A stretch of DNA of 64,000 nucleotides from Oncomelania hupensis (GCA_036898135.1 CM072522.1:14129899-14193898); one strand, 5' to 3'; shown: positions 45,266 to 57,519, counted from the stretch's first letter. Program-made: numbers and translations. Notes: generated by a model not told the origin, from the sequence alone.

Positions 45266-46761
45266 CATACACTTTGTTATTTCATCTTCCCTTAAGGGTG
45301 GATAAGGTTAAGGTTTGCATAATATAATTAAAAAATGTTGGGAAACTGGGATTTTGCCTGATGTATGGAAATCGTCTATTGTGACACCAATTGTAAAATC
45401 AGGAAAGTCTCGATCTAATCCAGCTAGTTATAGACCAGTTGCCTTAACGTCTCATGTTTCTAAACTCATGGAAAAAATCATACTAGATAGGTTAGTGTAT
45501 TATTGTGATAAAAATAATGTTATACCAAATAATCAAGCTGGTTTTAAGAAAGGAAGGTCAGTCAATGATCATTTAGTTAAATTAACTACAAATATTAAAC
45601 AACAATTCACTGAGAAAAAAGTGCACCAGCAACCTTTTTTGATATTAAAAAAGCGTATGATCGAGTATGGCACTCTAGGTTATTGTATAAGATAAAAAAA
45701 AGATAGGACTCTCTGGGAATATATATATAATTATATACAAAATTTTCTTCAAGGAAGAAATATAAAAGTCAAAGTTGGAAATTAATTTTCGATCTCTCAT
45801 AATACAGATACGGGGATTCTGCAAGGATCTATTGTGTCACCTCGTTTGTTCAATATATTGATATATGATTTACCCAAAAAAAAGTTAGTAACAAATTTAC
45901 ATTAGCTCAGTATTCTGATGATATTGCTTTGTGGTGTAATGTTTCGCTTAGAAAGAAAACGTCAATGTTTGAAATCAATCATATTAATAAAGTTTATCAG
46001 AATGAAATAGACAATATTAGTAATTATATGAAGATTAATGGTTTGGAATTATCGAAGGAAAAAACAAATATGATATTATTTAATAATGGTCAAAGTCCTA
46101 GAATTATGCCTAGGATATTTTTAGACAGTGAAGAACTACAATATGTGAGTGAAGTAAAATTTTTAGGAGTGTATTTAACTTTTAATTTGAATTGGAAGAA
46201 ACATATTGAATATTAATTACAAAAAGCAGTAACAAGTTTAAATTTAATTAAAATCATTAGCAAGCAGATTTTGGCGCAAGATGTGAAGACTTTGGTTCAC
46301 ATAGCATGTGCTTTGGTTCGTTCAAAATTATGTTTTGGACAAGAAGTTTATTTTTCTGCATCACGTTGTCATCTTCAAAAATTATATAGTTTAGATAGTA
46401 AATATGTAAAGCCATAACATTTTCTCTTGGAGTTCCTGTACACACTCGAACAATAGATGCTTATAAAACAGCAGGTTTACTACCATTAGATCAATATAGG
46501 AAATTAGCGTGCACTAAATATATAATAAGATCAAAAGCTGTAAATAATTTTACAAACCATGAACTTTGTTTTAGATCTGATATTGAGTTTCCTAAAAGGG
46601 CTAGACACATTAGAAGCTTTATTACCATAGCAACTTATACACATTGTTGTCATTTGTCAAAAGGGTAGCACTTATTTAAGCTTTGCTTTTGTGTGCCCTT
46701 TATGTTCTCCATGCTTTGTTTGCTTGTCTCGTAAATAATAAAATTCTGTTTAAACCAACTT

Positions 46762-48564
46762 AGCCGTTCAGTCAAGGTAAAACTTGACTGTAAGAACGAG
46801 GCCTTCAAGAGCGGCGACCGAGAGCAGTACAGGAAAGCCAAGGCTGCGCTACGTCGCGAGATCAGCAGAGCGAAGGCGACCTACAGGAAGAAGATCGAGG
46901 ACCAGTTCTCCTCCAACAACACACGAGAGGTGTGGCGGGGCCTGCAGCGGGCCACTGGCTACAAGCAGAGGGCATCAACCCACGACGACCCAGACCCGGA
47001 GCTCCCGGATAGGTTAAACCTGCTTTACAGCAGGTTTGACCAGAAGAACCCCTCTCCTGGCTACCGTCCTCTGCTTCCTGAAGACGCGGCGGCTGTGACG
47101 TCGCCCTTCAGTGTTCAGGAGGCGGAGGTGATGCGTCTCTTCCAGAGGCAGAATCCCAGGAAAGCTTCTGGTCCCGACCATGTGTCTACGGCTGCCTTGA
47201 GGTCCTGTGCTGACCAGCTCGCTCCTGTCTTCACCGACATCTTCAACAGCTCCCTACAGAAGATGTCGGTGCCGCGGTGCTTCAAGTCGTCCGTGATCGT
47301 CCCAGTTCCTAAGAAATCCAAGGTCACCCAGCTGAACGACTACCGGCCCGTGGCGCTGATGTCTGTTGTCATGAAGGTTTTGGAGCAGCTTGTTCTTCGC
47401 TACCTGAAGGCCTCCACGGGTCACTTGCTTGACCCACTCCAGTTTGCCTACCAAGCGAACAGGTCAGTTGATGATGCATTCGCTCTTGGCCTGCACTTCA
47501 TCCTGCAGCTTTTGGAGACCCACGTACCTATGCCAGAGTTTTGTTTATTGACTACTCCAGTGCTTTCAACACGATCATCCCTCACAAGCTTTTTGACAAA
47601 CTCTCCCAACTCAATGTTCACTCCTCTATCTGTCACTGGATTCTTGACTTTCTTCTAGACCGTCCTCAGGTTGTCAGACTCTACAACTCATTCTCTGCCT
47701 CTGTAACACTGAACACTGGCGCTCCACAAGGATGCGTTCTCTCTCTACTACTCTTCACTCTGTTCACAAATGACTGTGTATCTGCAACCCCGTTTGTGAA
47801 AATGTTGAAATTTTCCGATGACACTACCCTCGAAGGTCTGATCTCTGATACGGACGAGACTGCGTATCGGGAAGAGGTTCGGAGAATGGTTGGCTGGTGC
47901 TCGGACAACGACCTGGAACTAAATGTCTCGAAGACAAAAGAGGTCGGGATCGACTCTCGCCGAATAAAGGTCCTGGTATTGCCCCTTGTCATCAATGGGG
48001 AAACCGTTGAGCAGGTCGACTCGTTCAAATTTCTCGGTTCCGTCATCTCGAGCGACCTGAGTTGGAATAATAACACCACGTCTATTGTAAAAAAGTGCCA
48101 ACAGCGTCTCCACTTTCTGAGACAGCTGCGAAAGTTCGGTATGTCTAGTAAAATTATGGCACAGTTCTATCGCGCGGTGATAGAGAGCATTTTGTGCTTC
48201 TCTATCACTGTCTGGTACGGCAGCACAAACGCGATAGAAAAGAAACAGCTCGAGCACATTGTTAAGACTGCCTCCAAAATAGCTGGTTGCGACTTTCCAT
48301 CTGTCGCCTCCATTTTCACAACGCGAATGAAACGGAAAACGGAAAAGACAGTCTGCGATCCATCACACCCAGCCAACAGTCTCTTCGAGCTTCTGCCCTC
48401 TGGCCGTCGGTTCCGTGCTTTAAGAGCCAGAACTTCTCGATTCAGAAACAGTTTCTTCCCAGACGCTGTCCTCAGTACATCACCAAACATGGAATGATCT
48501 GTATAAACTGGAAACTCATAACCATTGCTTGATTTGTATTTTTGTAAAATAGGAGTATGCTATG

Positions 48565-48603
<39 letters not shown>

Positions 48604-48976
48604 CATGGCTGTGTGTGTGTGTTTTGTTGTGGTGTGTGTAGATTTGGATGTGAAGCCTAACATTCTTAATAATTCTCATTTTATTTAATGCTGTTAAATT
48701 GTTTTAATGCTATATTTTGTTTTACTTGCAGGGTGTGTTTGACTCCATAACTTTATATGACTGATTAGTGATGTATGTTTAACACTGTGCTTACTAGATC
48801 CTTTAGTCCTGTATATATGTTGTATGCCAATGAAGTGTATGACACGATGAATGCATGTGTGACTGTGCAAGAAAGGATGTATTTCATTGTCGCCATGCCA
48901 CACCAAAATCCTTGTAACGTTTTTACTTGGTTAATAAATATTCTTATCTTATCTTATCTTATCTTATCTTATCTTA
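46762..48976 (+). mobile_element. L2/CR1-like LINE, 5'-truncated, nested
   Basis: One frame from 46777 to about 47535 gives VKLDCKNEAFKSGDREQYRK, KASGPDHVSTAALRSCADQL and LNDYRPVALMSVVMKVLEQL. A one-base shift then leads to [63 protein letters not shown] and [14 protein letters not shown], ending at 48497. So the RT palm and thumb are almost intact: one frameshift, and PQGSVLS is PQGCVLS. The 3' UTR holds a (GT)n (48567-48594), and the element ends in a (CTTAT)n tail (48942-48976). It interrupts the RNase H LINE. DNA at 46667-46761 before it is unassigned. Confidence 0.87.
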
Positions 48977-49991
48977 TACACAAGATCTTCCGGAATGTCA
49001 AATTACTCATGAAACAGTTGATACACGTGTAATAACACCTCCTATCCCACCTTGGGAGTTAAAAAAGGCGACATTTGATGTTGATTATAGTTCTGTATTA
49101 AAAAAACCCATTCAGATAAGAATATGGTAGCAACAGATGCTCGCATAAATTTAAATAAAAAATATAGTAATAGTTTAAAAATTTTCACTGATGGTTCTGT
49201 ACTAGAATCAGAAAATGCGAGGTCTGCTTTTGTCTTTCCCGATTTGAAAATATGTGAGTCATTTCATAGGAAAAGAGTTTTAAATTTTTACAGCAGAATT
49301 GATAGCTATTTTAATGGCTTTAAATAAACTTGCTAGCTTGCCTACTGTTTTCTATAGTATGTATAGTAATATGTGTGGATTCACAGTCTGTTTTACAGGC
49401 TTTGAATACTACAAATAACAAGGAACGACAAGAAATAACTTATTAAATCAAACATGTTGTTCATTGTTTGATTATAAATAGAACAGAAGTTAATTTCTGT
49501 TGGATACCATCACATTGTGGTTTTATCTTTAATGACTGGGTAGATCGAGAGGCAAAGAATGGTGCTCTGAACTTGAATTCAGTTACTGTTCACATATCTT
49601 TATCTACCAAAGAAGCAATCAACAGAATAGAAAAAGCATTTTTTTAAATACAATTATTCACCCCAATATTCGTTGCATGTTGGTTTTTCTAGACCTGTTG
49701 TAACATTAGCATATATAATTCTTTTAAATTCATTACGAACTACATTTTGTAAAACTATTTTTTGCTCATGTAATTGTGCTTTTTCACTGGTTCATATACT
49801 GTTTAAATGTACTGATTTTGACTTTTTGCTACCAGTGGAAATGAAAAACATTAAGATACTAAGTGATTTAAATTTTTCAGTTTGTTTAAATCTTGCAAAA
49901 TGTTTTATTTATTTATCTGTTGGAAGATTTATGTAGAATTCTTTTTTTTCAGTGACTAAAGTATGTGTAAATTAAATCATAGAGGTAAGGG

Positions 49992-49992
<1 letters not shown>

Positions 49993-50050
<58 letters not shown>
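49993..50050. repeat. (GA)n microsatellite
   Basis: About 29 GA units, following the end of the RNase H LINE. Confidence 0.95.
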
Positions 50051-50052
<2 letters not shown>

Positions 50053-50271
50053 ATTTAATTTAATTTTATTTTTTCTTAGCTGTTCTTGTTAATGAGTTGA
50101 TTTTTTGATGTAGTTAATTATTTACATTTGTTCAGCAATATGCTCGCTCGTTTTCTTATTTTCAATGTCTAAATCCCTTAGGTGGATAATAGACAATAAA
50201 TGAGTAACACACATACACACAGACTCACAGCGTAACTAGGACTTTTAGTTTTAGTCTAGTCGATCGAGGCT

Positions 50272-53200
50272 AACAGGGGTGATGTTAGCACGGCATCATT
50301 GGGCGAAAGTCTTCTACATAGAAGTCACCGGCCAGGGCGGAGGAACCTCACGTTACTACAGGTTCAACGACCATGTGCTCAGGGCCAAGGCGAGCCACAC
50401 TGTATTCGTGGAGTTCGGCTGTGGCCAATAGCCTGGAGAGGATTGGGCACCGCCAGGTCTTTTTTGCCTAAGACACACTACATGATGACACAATCCACTA
50501 ATTCCATTCCGGATCGGTCATCGCCCGGCACAAGGACCGTGCCTTCCGTTGGCCACCAGGACGGAGGTGTTAAGTATGCTACTGATGGACAATTTAGCAA
50601 GATCCGCACGAGAAACAACATCGTCATAGGAACCTGGAATGTCAGGACCCTAACTGCGGAAGGAAAATTAGAAGAACTGGCCCACGAGTTGGACCAATAT
50701 CGATGGAACGTTCTAGGCATCAGCAAACTGCGCTGGAAAGGCCTAGGTGAAACAACGACCGACAAAGGCCACAAGCTCTATTTCAGTGGTAGAGATGACA
50801 GGCACGAACACGGCGTTGGATTCTTGGTCCACAAGAACATTCTAGCCAGTGTCATGGGTTGCCGCCCAGTCTCCAGTAGACTCATTACCATCCGCCTGAG
50901 AGCAGCCCCTTTCAACATCACCATCATCCAGGCCTATGCCTGAACATCAGACTATGACGACAGCGAAGTGGAGGATTTTTATGAAAATCTACAGGCGGTC
51001 CTTGACCAAGTGCCGAAGAAGGACATAGTCATAGTGCAAGGCGACTGGAATGCCAAGGTTGGCCAAGATGCGCACCACAACTGGGGAGACACATGTGGAC
51101 CCCACTGCAACAACGAGACAAATGACAGGGGTCTGAGACTCTTGGAGTTTGCCAGATACAACAATCTGGTACTGGCAAACACGCTTGGTCTCCACAAAAA
51201 CTCCAGACGATGGACATGGCACAGTCCTGGCGGGGAGCATCACAACCAAATAGACTACATCATGGTCAAGAAACGCTTAAGATCAAGCATCAACATTGGC
51301 AGGACACGCACTTTTCCAGCAGCAGACATCGGAAGTGACCACGATCTCGTGATGATGTCTTTCCGGCTCCACTTGAAGAGAGTAAATACAGCAAAGTGCA
51401 CTAGACTGAAGTTCGACCTGGACAAACTGCAAGACCCGGAGGTGGCAGAACTATTTCAGGCCACAATTGGAGGGAAATTTGCACCACTGCTCATTTTGCG
51501 GGCTGGTGAAGTAGATGTCAACACCATGACCACCACCTTCAACTCAGCTGTGACAGATGCCGCCACTGAGATCCTTGGCAAGCACCGACCAAAGAAGAAG
51601 TTGTGGATCACACCTGAACTTTTGGATCTGTGTGACAAACGAAGAGAGATGAAAAGGAAAAAGAACACATCACAGGGAGCTGATGTCTACCGAAAAATCA
51701 ACAATGATATCCGAAAAGGCATGCGCACAGCAAAGGAGAACTGGATAGAAGATCAATGCCAGGAAATAGAGAACAGTCTGAACAAGAACAACAGCAAGAA
51801 GGCCTACCAGACTGTGAAGGGGCTGACAAGTGTCAAACAGCCCAAAGTCTCCACGATCCAAAGCAAGTCTGGCATATGCCTTACAGAAGAACAAGAAGTC
51901 TTGGGCAGATGGACAGAGTACTGCTCTGACCTTTACAACCATACACCAAATGGAGACCCATCAGTTCTAGCATGTCCTGAGAACAGAGAAGAAGAAGAAA
52001 TCCTCCCAATTCTCCGGGAAGAAGTTGAGGCAGCAGTGCAATCGCTAAAGAAAGGGAAGTCAGCGGGAGTGGACAACATACCCGCGGAACTGCTACAAGC
52101 AGGAGGAGAAGCTATGATTGATGCCCTCACCATTATCTGTAACAAGATCTGGCAGAGTGGGAAGTGGCCTATACCATGGACCCAGTCGCTTGTCATCACT
52201 CTTCCCAAAAAAGGTAACCTTCAGGAGTGTGAAAATTACCGGACCATCAGCCTCATCAGCCATCCCAGCAAGGTCCTCCTGAAAATAATACTCAACAGGT
52301 TGAAACCCCAAACTGAACAAATCATAGCTGAAGAACAAGCAGGATTCATGGCAGGGCGAAGTACCACTGAGCAGATTTTCAACCTCAGAATAATCTGTGA
52401 AAAATACCTACAGCACCAACAACATCTATATCATGTGTTCATAGACTTCAAGAAGGCGTTTGACCGAGTCTGGCATGCAGCTCTATGGGCAACAATGAAA
52501 GTGTACAACATCAGCCCTAAAATTATTGAAGTCATCAAAAGCCTTTATGACAAGGCTACCAGTGCAGTCCTCCACAACAGCGCCATCGGGAACTAGTTCA
52601 GAACAACAATCGGTGTGCGTCAAGAATGCCTACTCTCTCCAACACTCTTCAACATCTTCCTAGAGCGCATCATGTCAGATGCTCTTGCAGACCACGAAGG
52701 CACAGTCAGCATAGGGGGTAGAGTAATCTCCAATCTTCGTTTTGCAGATGACATTGATGGATTGGCTGGAGAGGAACAAGAACTTGAACAGCTGGTACAG
52801 AGGCTTGACACCACCTCCAGAGCCTATGGAATGGAAAAAGTGCAGAGAAGACCAAAATGATGACCAACAACACCAATGGCATCAATACGGACATCAAAGT
52901 CCAAGGCCAATCCCTCAACAGTGCATAGCTTCAAATATTTAGGAGCCATTGTATCAGACAATGGGTCCCGACAGGAAGTCCTCTCCAGGATCGCACAAAC
53001 AACTGCTGCCCTGACAAAGTTGAAGCCCATTTGGAAAGACAGGACCATCAGTCTACATTCCAAAGTAAGACTGCTGCGCTCCCTTGTCACCTCCATCTTC
53101 CTATATGCTTGCGAAGCATGGACCCTCACAGCAGATCTCCAACAAAGAATACAAAGCATGGAGATGAGGTGCTACAGAAGACTTCTGGGCATTTCCTATA

Positions 53201-53545
53201 CCCAACACATCACCAACGACGAAGTCCGACAGACCATCACACAAGCCATTGGACAACACGATGACCTGCTAACAGTGGTGAAGAAACGGAAACTCCGATG
53301 GAATGGCCACGTCACCAGATCATCAGGCCTTGCAAAGACTATTCTGCAAGGCACAGTGCAAGGAGGTAGAAGAAGAGGGAGACCGAAAAAGAGGTGGGAG
53401 GACAACATTCGAGAATGGACTGGTTTGACACTGAGCGAAGCCATCAGGGCTGCTGAGGACAGAGAAAGATGGAGTATGCTGGTTAAACGATCATCTGTGG
53501 TGCCCCTACGACCTTCGGGTTACGGGACAGGATAGGATAGGATAG
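50272..53545 (+). mobile_element. Full-length RTE-clade LINE (copy a, 3.27 kb)
   Basis: Bounded by the 10-bp duplication GATCGAGGCT at 50262-50271 and 53546-53555. It comprises a 5' leader of about 210 bp, a single endonuclease-RT frame and a (GGATA)n tail at 53529-53548. RTE elements are normally about 3.2-3.3 kb with one main ORF and a short tandem-repeat tail, which fits. It is the reference copy for the five truncated relatives in the window. Confidence 0.93.
50482..53535 (+). pseudogene. RTE endonuclease-reverse transcriptase ORF, inactivated
   Basis: One frame of about 1017 codons. The AP-type endonuclease has GTWNVRTL (50629), SRLITIRLRA, QGDWNAKVG (51039), NQIDYIMVKK and SDHDLVMMSF. 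The RT has KSAGVDNIPAELLQAGGEAM, NYRTISLISHPSKVLLKI, EEQAGFMAGRSTTEQIF, FIDFKKAFDRVWHAALWA, SPTLFNIFLERIM and FADDIDGLA (catalytic Asp pair near 52745). The tail has SFKYLGAIVSDNGS and basic RRRGRPKKRWEDNI. Defects are TGA at 50941-50943 (a Pro codon in copy e), TAG at 52594-52596 (Trp in relatives), a one-base loss near 52835 and a two-base loss near 52917 that restores frame. Gly-to-Glu in VRQECLL. Such ORFs are often misnamed craniofacial development protein 2-like in invertebrate annotations. Confidence 0.92.
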
Positions 53546-53555
53546 GATCGAGGCT

Positions 53556-53969
53556 GTCTCCTGTCTGTCATGGCCTTGGCTGTAAGTCTCAACTGAGTTG
53601 GGATCGCCGTATTGGGGTACAAAGCAAGCATACTCTCCTACCAACGTGTCTGAGACTTCCGAGGCAGACACCCTAAGGTCCACTGCACGCATCATACAGC
53701 GAGGTGGAGACTAAACGAAGCCAAAGTGCCCTTTGACGAAACCCACACAGTAGCTTGAGACTGGCGAACTTAATACTAAGCTTTCGGCTAGTGCTATATA
53801 AGCAATGTGAGGGTGTATGGGCCTTCTTCCATTTAGTCTTTGCTAAGTTGTATGATAGCAAGCACGCAATCGTGGGTGCAGCCCCCGTCCGACATACAAA
53901 ACATGTCATCTATGGCTCTGTAATAGCCAATGTGTGCTTATGTCACTGATAAGGGGAAGGGGATAAAAA
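53556..53969. other. Spacer without recognised features
   Basis: About 400 bp between RTE copy a and the TTA microsatellite. No gene or repeat family identified. Confidence 0.6.
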
Positions 53970-53970
53970 C

Positions 53971-54025
<55 letters not shown>

Positions 54026-54041
54026 ATTATTATTATTATTA
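53970..54041. repeat. (ATT)n microsatellite
   Basis: About 24 units. The mariner-superfamily element is inserted at a TA in its end, and ATT units resume after 55396. Confidence 0.95.
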
Positions 54042-54043
54042 TA

Positions 54044-55396
54044 CAGGGTGAGCACAAAAACACTCCTTGGTTTCAAATATTCATTAAATGAGAAGTTCAG
54101 TGATTATTTTCACAAAATTGGTGTCTCCAGTTGCAGAAATTAATGAATTTTTGTTTCCAGGTCCCAATTTTTATCTTACCCGCTAGGTGGCAGTCCAATC
54201 CAAAATGGCGTACACCCCACAACAACGTAGCTGGTGTGTTTTGGAATTTGGAAAATCAAACTGTGTTACAATTGTGCAGCGTTCTTTCAGACACATCCAT
54301 CACAACAATTTACCTTCTAACAAGTCGATTTTGAAGTGGTACAATGATTTCATTGAGAGAGGATGCATCTGTGATCAGAGAAAGGGACATTCCGGCCGCC
54401 CAGCAGTGTCAGAGGAAGTTGTCGAGAGGGTCAGAGACACGTATCTTCGCAGCCCCAAGAAGTCGACACGCAGATGTAGCCAAGAGTTACAACTTCCACA
54501 AAGCACAGTATGCAAGATCTTACGCAAACGCTTGAGGTTTACACCTTATAAACTGCAACTGGTCCAAAAGTTATACCCGCAAGACCAAAGAATGCGCTAT
54601 GATTTCTGCCACAGTTTACAGGAGTCAATGGAAAATGATCCTGATCTGCTGTCAAAGATAGTCTTCAGTGATGAAGCAACCTTCCACTTGAGTGGAAAGG
54701 TGAACAGACACAATGTGAGAATATGGGGGACTCAGAATCCTCACGCCACTCTCGAGTTTGAACGTAACTCTCCCAAAGTGAATGTGTTTTGTGCAGTAAC
54801 AGAGAGGGCTGTGTATGGACCTTTTTTCTTTGAAGGATTAACCATCACTGGCCCAACCTACCTCGAGATGTTACAGAACTGGTTGCTGCCAAGACTAGCT
54901 GCTGAAGGTGATGACTACATTTTTCAGCAAGATGGTGCACCGCCACACTGGTCTGTCAATGTCCGCACATTTCTCAACACAAACCTACCCAGCCGATGGA
55001 TTGGCCGTGCTGGACAACGCGACCAAGTGTTTTGCAAATGGCCCCCAAGATCACCAGACCTAACGGTCTGTGACTTTTTCCTATGGGGATATGTCAAAGA
55101 CAAAGTTTACATCCCTCCCTTGCCCCAGACCTTGGAGGAAGTGCAGGAACGTATCACCGAAGCTCTTCGCACGATTACTCCAGATATGCTGCAGAAAGTC
55201 TGGACTGAGCTTGATTATCGCATTGATGTTTGCCGGGCAACAAGAGGGGCACACATCAAGTGCCTTTGAAATCAACCCAAATCACATAAAACTTTGTTAA
55301 TTTCTGCTACTGTAGACACCAAGCTTGTAAAAATATTCACTCAACTTTTCTCGTAATATATAAATTAAATCAAGGAGTGTTTTTGTGCTCACCCTG
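54044..55396 (+). mobile_element. Intact Tc1/mariner-superfamily DNA transposon (1353 bp)
   Basis: Perfect 26-bp terminal inverted repeats at 54044-54069 and 55371-55396, beginning CAGGGTGAGCACAAAAACAC. Flanking TA dinucleotides at 54042-54043 and 55397-55398 are the target duplication typical of the superfamily. It contains one complete transposase frame. Perfect TIRs and the open frame suggest recent activity (inference). Confidence 0.95.
54208..55269 (+). CDS. Tc1/mariner-superfamily transposase
   Basis: Cut-and-paste transposase that binds the element's inverted repeats and cuts at TA. The frame is open from 54187. The ATG at 54208 is preferred because family members begin MxYTPQQR, giving 353 residues. 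An N-terminal helix-turn-helix (YTPQQRSWCVLEFGKSNCVT) is the DUF4817-type domain. A second HTH region holds SGRPAVSEEVVERV, STRRCSQELQLPQSTV and CKILRKRL. The DDE/D domain has IVFSDEATFHLSG (first Asp), VRIWG, KVNVFCAV, FQQDGAPPHW (second Asp) and WPPRSPDLTVCDFFLWG. Counting from 54187, the acidic residues are D162, D249 and either D291 or D296, so the last spacing is 41 or 46. By analogy with mariner the Asp before FFLW is the third. No stop or frameshift. Often annotated as Tc3-like transposase in insects. Confidence 0.95.
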   Translation, partial: AYTPQQRSWCVLEFGKSNCVTIVQRSFRHIHHNNLPSNKSILKWYNDFIERGCICDQRKGHSGRPAVSEEVVERVRDTYLRSPKKSTRRCSQELQLPQSTVCKILRKRLRFTPYKLQLVQKLYPQDQRMRYDFCHSLQESMENDPDLLSKIVFSDEATFHLSGKVNRHNVRIWGTQNPHATLEFERNSPKVNVFCAVTERAVYGPFFFEGLTITGPTYLEMLQNWLLPRLAAEGDDYIFQQDGAPPHWSVNVRTFLNTNLPSRWIGRAGQRDQVFCKWPPRSPDLTVCDFFLWGYVKDKVYIPPLPQTLEEVQERITEALRTITPDMLQKVWTELDYRIDVCRATRGAHIKCL

Positions 55397-55408
55397 TAAT
55401 TATTATTA

Positions 55409-55409
<1 letters not shown>

Positions 55410-55496
<87 letters not shown>
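55410..55496. repeat. (AGT)n microsatellite
   Basis: About 29 AGT units, followed by a CTT-rich run to 55540 and TTA units to 55626. Confidence 0.95.
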
Positions 55497-55497
<1 letters not shown>

Positions 55498-55626
55498 ATG
55501 GTGGTGGTCTTCTTCTTCTTCTTCTTTTTCTTCTTCTTCATAATTATGATTAATTTATTAATATTATGATTAAGCTTATCATTATTATTATTATTATTAT
55601 TATTACATATTATTATTATTATTATT

Positions 55627-56565
55627 CAATTGACATTATCGTCTACGGAAGTTGAATTTTACATCGTCGTTTGAATAGCCAGCGAGTCAGAAACGAACAT
55701 CGCAGTTCTCTCCCCTCTTTTGTATTGATAGGCCTATGGCACATATCGATCGATGTGGTAAAAGAACATAATATAGGCCTACGCTACAAAGACAAAGAAT
55801 GAAAAAAACTACAGAAACAGAACAAGAGAAAGAAAAAAGGAAAGGGAGGGAAATAAAGACAAAACTTAAAATTAAACATAAATGAAAAGATACTGAAAGA
55901 CAGAAATATGAACCTGAAGGATGAAAATGACACGAAGAGAGAAAGAAAGAGTGAAATTTGTAGACAATTTAAATGAAACGAAAAGAGAATGAGCGAAAGT
56001 AACAGAAAAGCTATATAAGAAATTATGGGGATGGGGGCCAGAGGGATGGAGACTGAAAAGGAAACCTGGGTGGAGGGGATGGGGGGGAGAGGGTAACCTG
56101 GGTAACAAAAAAGTATATATTTATAATATTCCCAATTAAAATATTAGACTCAAGATCCATTATATAAATATACAACACAGTTTCAGACAATTAACCATAT
56201 AGTGTGATCCGTTGTGTGTGCGTGTGTGTGTGTGTGTAGGTGGGTGTGCATGTGTGTGTGTGTGTGTGTGCATGTGTGTGGGTGGTTGCGAGAGGGGAGC
56301 ATGCGTTGACTTTCAGTCAATCAGTGATTCTGTTTTAATACGCGCATTTCTATCATCCTGACTCGATTCTGAAAAGAAAAATCAACAACACCCCAAGCCA
56401 ATCCATCTTTACCCACCCCGATCTTTTAAAGAAACTAACTTTCACACATTTCAGCCCCACAAATCCCTTTTATCATCACAGTGAGTGTCGCCCACTGGAG
56501 GGGGAGACCAAAAAAGTTCAAGCCCAAAATTAAACCTTGTTTGAACAGTACGGTGTTGATATGAA
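55627..56565. other. Non-coding stretch with purine-rich and GT-rich segments
   Basis: Plus strand is A/G-rich at 55795-56095. (GT)n-like repeats lie at 56211-56290. No gene recognised. Confidence 0.65.
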
Positions 56566-57519
56566 TCGATATGTGTTCGTAGACTTCAAGAAGGCGTTTG
56601 ACCAAGTCTGGCATGCAGCTCCGTGGGCAACCATGAAAGTGTACAATATCAGCCCTAAAATTATTGAAGTCATCAAAAGCCTGAATGACAAGGCTACCAG
56701 TGCAGTCCTCCACAACAGCGCCATCGGAAACTGGTTCAGAACAACAATCGGTGTGCGTCAAGGATGCGTACTCTCTCCAACACTCTTCAACATCTTTCTA
56801 GAACGCATCATATCAGATGCCCTAGCAGAACACAAAGGCAAAGTAATCATAGGGGATAGAGCAATCTCCAACCTCCATTTTGTGGATGACATTGATGGAT
56901 TGGCTGCAGAGGAACAAGAACTTGAACACCTGGTACAGAAGCTTGACACCACCTCCAGAGCCTATGGAATGGAAATAAGTGCAGAGAAGACCAAAATGTT
57001 GACCAACAATACCAATGGCATCAACATGGACATCTAAGTCCAAGGCGAATCTCTCAACACAGTGCATAGCTTCAAATATTTAGGAGCCATTGTGTCATAC
57101 AATGGGTCCAGACAGGAAGTCCTCTCCAGGATCGCACAAAGAACTGCTGCCCTGGCAAGACTGAAGCCCATTTGGAAAGACAAGACCATCAGTCTACATT
57201 CGAAAGTAAGCCTGCTGCGCTCCCTTGTCACCTCCATCTTCCTATACGCTTGCGAAACATGGACCCTCACAGCAGATCTACATCCAAGAATACAAAGCAT
57301 GGAGTTAAGGTGCTACAAAAGACTTCTGGGCATTTCCTATACCCAGCACATCACCAACGACGAAGTCCGACAGACCATCTCACTCAAGCCCTTGGACAAC
57401 ACGATGACCTGCTCACAGTGGTGAAGAAACGGAAACTTCGTTGGTATGGTCACGTCACCAGATCATCAGGCCTTGCAAAAACCATCCTGCAAGGCACAGT
57501 GCAAGGAGGTAGAAGAAAA
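56566..57519 (+). mobile_element. RTE LINE copy f, truncated at both ends
   Basis: Starts at VFVDFKKAFDQVWHAAPWAT and stops within the 3' ORF region at LQGTVQGGRR, with no GGATA tail. The catalytic motif is FVDDIDGLA instead of FADDIDGLA. A stop at about 57036 and an indel near 57380 break the frame. Loss of the 3' end suggests a later deletion. Confidence 0.85.

Larger units (their letters stand above)
44446..49950 (+). mobile_element. I/Jockey-group LINE with RNase H, broken by two insertions
   Basis: Pieces in order: AEELAKLFLKKTS and KKNSAVGIDGLSYI (44690-44935), then after a SINE CWETGILPDVWKSSIVTPIV, ASYRPVALTSHVSKLMEKII and NNQAGFKKGRSVNDHLVKL (45330-45600). Then come KKAYDRVWHSRLLYKI in shifted frame, QYSDDIALWCN (45910; ADD is SDD), GLELSKEKTNMILF and VKFLGVYLTFNLNWKKHIEY. 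After the L2-like insertion the frame resumes at DLPECQITHETVDTRVITPP (near 48985). RNase H motifs follow: FTDGS at 49185, AELIAILMALNKLASLP, DSQSVLQALNTTN and CWIPSHCG. The end has a Cys/His stretch near 49770. Many frameshifts, not active. Confidence 0.85.

Noticed and set aside
50299..53535. A host gene for craniofacial development protein 2
   Set aside because: The frame has endonuclease, reverse transcriptase, a target duplication and a repeat tail. It is an RTE retrotransposon, and that protein name is a common database misannotation.
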